Below, one piece after another: positions 29,544 through 31,237 of a DNA stretch of 31,237 nucleotides. Location: positions 1 to 31,237 of the forward strand of contig DASVGV010000088.1 of the NCBI GenBank assembly GCA_036379355.1. The letters are read 5' to 3'. Within the stretch, counting starts at the first letter, position 1. Each line of letters begins with the position of its first letter. The position numbers and the translations under genes were made by a program. Under the pieces are notes generated by a model that saw nothing but the letters and a program-made list of their open reading frames with translations, was not told the DNA's origin and searched no databases. This stretch comes from CAJCIY01 sp036379355 (GTDB lineage: Bacteria; Actinomycetota; Actinomycetes; Mycobacteriales; CAJCIY01).

Positions 29544-30317
29544 TCACGTGATCGGGGCCGTCCACGCCGCGCTCCACGCGACCGCGTCGACGACGTCCGA
29601 CCGGCCGGGCAGCCGCTTCTCGACGGCGAACTGGCGGGCGATGGACGCCGACTGCGGGCCGAAGTACCCGTCGACGGTGATGTGCCAGCCGCGCCGGGCC
29701 ATCCGCGACTGCCAGACGAGAACGTCGGAGCGCTTCTGCGACTCCAGCGCCGTCGTCAGCGTGGTGCCGGGGAAGGCGGGCACGGGGCCGGCGACGTACG
29801 TGCTCACCGTGCGGATCTCCGCGCTGCTCTTCGGCGGCGCCAGGCTCCCGCGCGTGGTGCCCCGCGAGACGGTGCCCAGCCCGAGCTTGCGGCTGCACGC
29901 CGGCCACGGCTCCCAGCCCCGCAGCGCTTGCAGGCGCGCGGCCGCTTCGTCCTGGGTGGCCGGGGAGGCCGACGACGGCAGGCCGCCGTACCCGAGGCCA
30001 CGCCAGGTGCGCAGGTTGAACTGGTACGCGCCGTAGTAGCCGTTGCCCGTGTTGATGCCGTAGTTGCCGCCCGACTCGCAGGCACGCAGGGCCGCGAAGT
30101 CACTGGCGGTCGCCGCGTCCGAGGCGCGCGCGGCGGTGGACGGTGCCGCGGCCGCGGCCCCGGCACCGGTCACGACCAGCGTCGTTGCCGTGGCACCGGT
30201 GGCGAGCACCGCACCCGCCTTGCCCGCGGCCGCGCCGAGGTCGACATCGATCAGCGGCGCGGGGTCGCCACGGTGGCGTCCGGGCTGCGGGTTGCGAGGT
30301 CGCGTGTGAGCACCCAC
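29544..30317 (-). CDS. Secreted Rpf-like transglycosylase with peptidoglycan-binding domain
   Basis: A 257-residue exported cell-wall enzyme. A long hydrophilic N terminus is followed by a hydrophobic, Ala-rich export segment (about 33-58). The resuscitation-promoting-factor-type domain spans about 73-147: DFAALRACESGGNYGINTGNGYYGAYQFNLRTW with catalytic Glu81, and Cys80 and Cys141 placed for the usual disulfide. A C-terminal peptidoglycan-binding module covers about 190-235 (VLVWQSRMARRGWHITVDGYFGPQSASIARQF). Rpf enzymes cleave glycan strands and promote growth or revival of dormant cells. The start is GTG 30317, downstream of the GGAAGGA that ends the riboswitch; the longer frame runs through the aptamer and is not coding. 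Expression is predicted to respond to c-di-AMP. Confidence 0.9.
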   Translation of the reverse strand: MGAHTRPRNPQPGRHRGDPAPLIDVDLGAAAGKAGAVLATGATATTLVVTGAGAAAAAPSTAARASDAATASDFAALRACESGGNYGINTGNGYYGAYQFNLRTWRGLGYGGLPSSASPATQDEAAARLQALRGWEPWPACSRKLGLGTVSRGTTRGSLAPPKSSAEIRTVSTYVAGPVPAFPGTTLTTALESQKRSDVLVWQSRMARRGWHITVDGYFGPQSASIARQFAVEKRLPGRSDVVDAVAWSAAWTAPIT

Positions 30318-30326
30318 GAAAGACGG

Positions 30327-30530
30327 TCCTTCCCCTGCCGCCTGCGGGGTGAGCTGTCGGGTGAGGGCCGGGGACCGGCCCCGCCGCACATCCCGGACCG
30401 AGCAACGGTCCGGGATCACGGCTTGACCCCGAGGGCACATCGCGCTGGGTGGGCCCGTGATGAGGTGGGTCCCCCGCTCCTGCCGTACGCGGATCGGGTA
30501 CGCCCCGGCCGGCAGGATTCGGCGTCCCGG
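30327..30530 (-). ncRNA. c-di-AMP riboswitch (ydaO/yuaA class) upstream of the Rpf-like gene
   Basis: On the minus strand the leader shows the class landmarks in order: GACGCCGAATCC, then GAGCGGGGGACCCA, then GGGGTCAAGCCG. A 9-bp perfect stem follows (arms CCCGGACCG/CGGTCCGGG, loop TTGCT, 30392-30414). The diagnostic ACCCGACAGCTCACCCC-GCAGGCG comes next, and finally GGGGAAGGA, which doubles as the ribosome-binding region 9 nt before the GTG. In actinobacteria this class commonly precedes cell-wall hydrolase and rpf genes and turns expression off when c-di-AMP is high. Boundaries are approximate. Confidence 0.92.
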
Positions 30531-30560
30531 GACGAGCCGGCGTCGCTGCCGGCCGGAAGG

Positions 30561-30566
30561 AGCGTA
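30561..30566 (-). promoter_or_regulatory. Putative -10 element for the riboswitch transcript
   Basis: Minus-strand TACGCT would start transcription near 30554, just before the aptamer, giving a leader of about 237 nt. The -35 region coincides with the hairpin that follows fba and is not convincing. Confidence 0.35.
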
Positions 30567-30571
30567 TCCGT

Positions 30572-30587
30572 CCCGCCGCCTGGCGGG
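30572..30587 (-). terminator. Possible termination hairpin after fba
   Basis: Perfect 6-bp arms CCCGCC/GGCGGG with a 4-nt loop, starting 16 nt after the fba stop codon. There is no T-run, as is common in actinobacterial terminators, so the call rests on position and stem strength only. Confidence 0.4.
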
Positions 30588-30603
30588 TCGGCTTTCGGTG
30601 GAG

Positions 30604-31237
30604 CTAGGCCGCGAGGGTCGTGCCGGCCGACCGGAGGTCCTCGCACGCCTGCACGACCCGGGCGCTCATCGACGTCTCCGCCAGCTTGGACCAGGTCCGC
30701 GGGTCGTACGACTTCTTCACGCCCACCTCGCCGTCGACCTTGAGCACGCCGTCGTAGTTCTCGAACATGTGCCCGGCGACCGGCCGGGTGTAGGCGTACT
30801 GGCAGTCGGTGTCGACGTTCATCTTCACGACCCCGAAGTCGAGCGTCGCCCGGATCTCTTCGAGGGTCGAGCCCGACCCACCGTGGAACACCAGGTCGAA
30901 CGGCTTGTCGGTCTTGGCCTTGGTCTTGCCGGCGACGTACTTCTGGCCCTCGGCCAGGATCTCCGGGCGCAGCTTCACATGCCCGGGCTTGTACGCCCCG
31001 TGGACGTTCCCGAACGTGGCCGCCAGCAGGTAGTGCCCCCGCTCGCCGAGCCCCAGCACCTCCGCCGTGCGCAGCATGTCCTTCGGGCTCGTGTAGAGCT
31101 TCTCGTTCAGCTCGTTCGAGACGCCGTCCTCCTCGCCGCCGACGACGCCGATCTCGAGCTCGAGCACGATGTGCGCCGCGGCGCAGTCGGCGAGCAGCTC
31201 GGCCGCGGTCTTGAGGTTCTCCTCCAGCTCGATCGAG
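30604..31237 (-). CDS. fba: Class II fructose-bisphosphate aldolase (5' end cut by window)
   Basis: A zinc-dependent glycolytic/gluconeogenic aldolase that splits fructose 1,6-bisphosphate. About the C-terminal 210 residues are present and the frame stays open to the window edge, so the start is missing. Visible landmarks are ELEIGVVGGEEDG, FGNVHGAYKPG (zinc ligand His), the phosphate-binding HGGSGS, and KMNVDTDCQYAYT. The protein ends normally at a TAG. It is transcribed toward the riboswitch and Rpf-like gene but is probably separated from them by the hairpin at 30572. Confidence 0.96.
   Translation of the reverse strand, partial: SIELEENLKTAAELLADCAAAHIVLELEIGVVGGEEDGVSNELNEKLYTSPKDMLRTAEVLGLGERGHYLLAATFGNVHGAYKPGHVKLRPEILAEGQKYVAGKTKAKTDKPFDLVFHGGSGSTLEEIRATLDFGVVKMNVDTDCQYAYTRPVAGHMFENYDGVLKVDGEVGVKKSYDPRTWSKLAETSMSARVVQACEDLRSAGTTLAA

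Noticed and set aside
30318..30440. N-terminal extension of the Rpf-like protein
   Set aside because: This stretch is the c-di-AMP aptamer; the GTG at 30317 follows the riboswitch's own ribosome-binding region.
1..31237. Search by eye for tRNA/rRNA genes, CRISPR arrays, transposases, integrases or attachment sites
   Set aside because: None found. The transporter island has no flanking mobile-element gene or obvious direct repeat, so it is not called a mobile element.

Overview
The window is GC-rich DNA in which the third codon position is almost always G or C and GTG starts are common. A bldC-type regulator, a valine/leucine dehydrogenase, an egtE-like gene, a DUF3073 gene, a mycothiol-type DinB/maleylpyruvate isomerase-fold gene, a DUF3151 gene and an Rpf-like transglycosylase behind a c-di-AMP (ydaO/yuaA) riboswitch all point to an actinomycete. 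The genus cannot be fixed from sequence reading alone. No rRNA, tRNA, CRISPR array, integrase or insertion sequence was seen, and no stretch over 300 bases lacks a gene or RNA element.

Left part (1-5911): the 3' portion of a type B carboxylesterase, then egtE (the PLP-dependent C-S lyase of ergothioneine synthesis) overlapping a small lipoprotein gene. Converging on these is bldC, followed by an unrecognised gene (3525-4331). Then come vdh (branched-chain amino acid dehydrogenase) and a 66-residue DUF3073 gene. The order bldC, unknown, vdh, DUF3073, purM, purF resembles the conserved Streptomyces neighbourhood.

Purine genes: one leftward series runs purA, purD, purE, purB, purC, purS, a HATPase-domain gene, purQ, purL and a DinB/maleylpyruvate isomerase-like gene (28564 down to 18755). 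A second leftward pair is purF-purM (8642 down to 5942). Together they encode PRPP to GAR (PurF, PurD), FGAM formation by the three-part PurSQL enzyme, AIR (PurM), CAIR/SAICAR/AICAR (PurE, PurC, PurB) and the first step of the AMP branch (PurA). purN/purT, purK, purH and the guanine branch are not in the window. Between purE and purB lies a 57/58-bp tandem repeat made from the end of purE. purC and purQ each have an internal TANNNT box placed as in leaderless actinobacterial promoters.

Between the two purine blocks (8736-18676) sits an oligopeptide/dipeptide ABC transporter island. The leftward operon is substrate-binding lipoprotein, permease B, permease C, a fused two-domain ATPase and a second substrate-binding lipoprotein. 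A TetR-family regulator is divergent from it, and a third paralogous binding protein has its own promoter. A box TTGCTA(A/G)CACC occurs upstream of both independently transcribed binding-protein genes, and a related palindrome lies at the regulator's own promoter, suggesting one shared regulon.

Right end (28657-31237): divergent from purA is a small helical protein of unknown function with a probable leaderless start. Then, leftward, come DUF3151, the Rpf-like transglycosylase with its riboswitch leader, and the 3' part of class II fructose-bisphosphate aldolase cut by the window edge.
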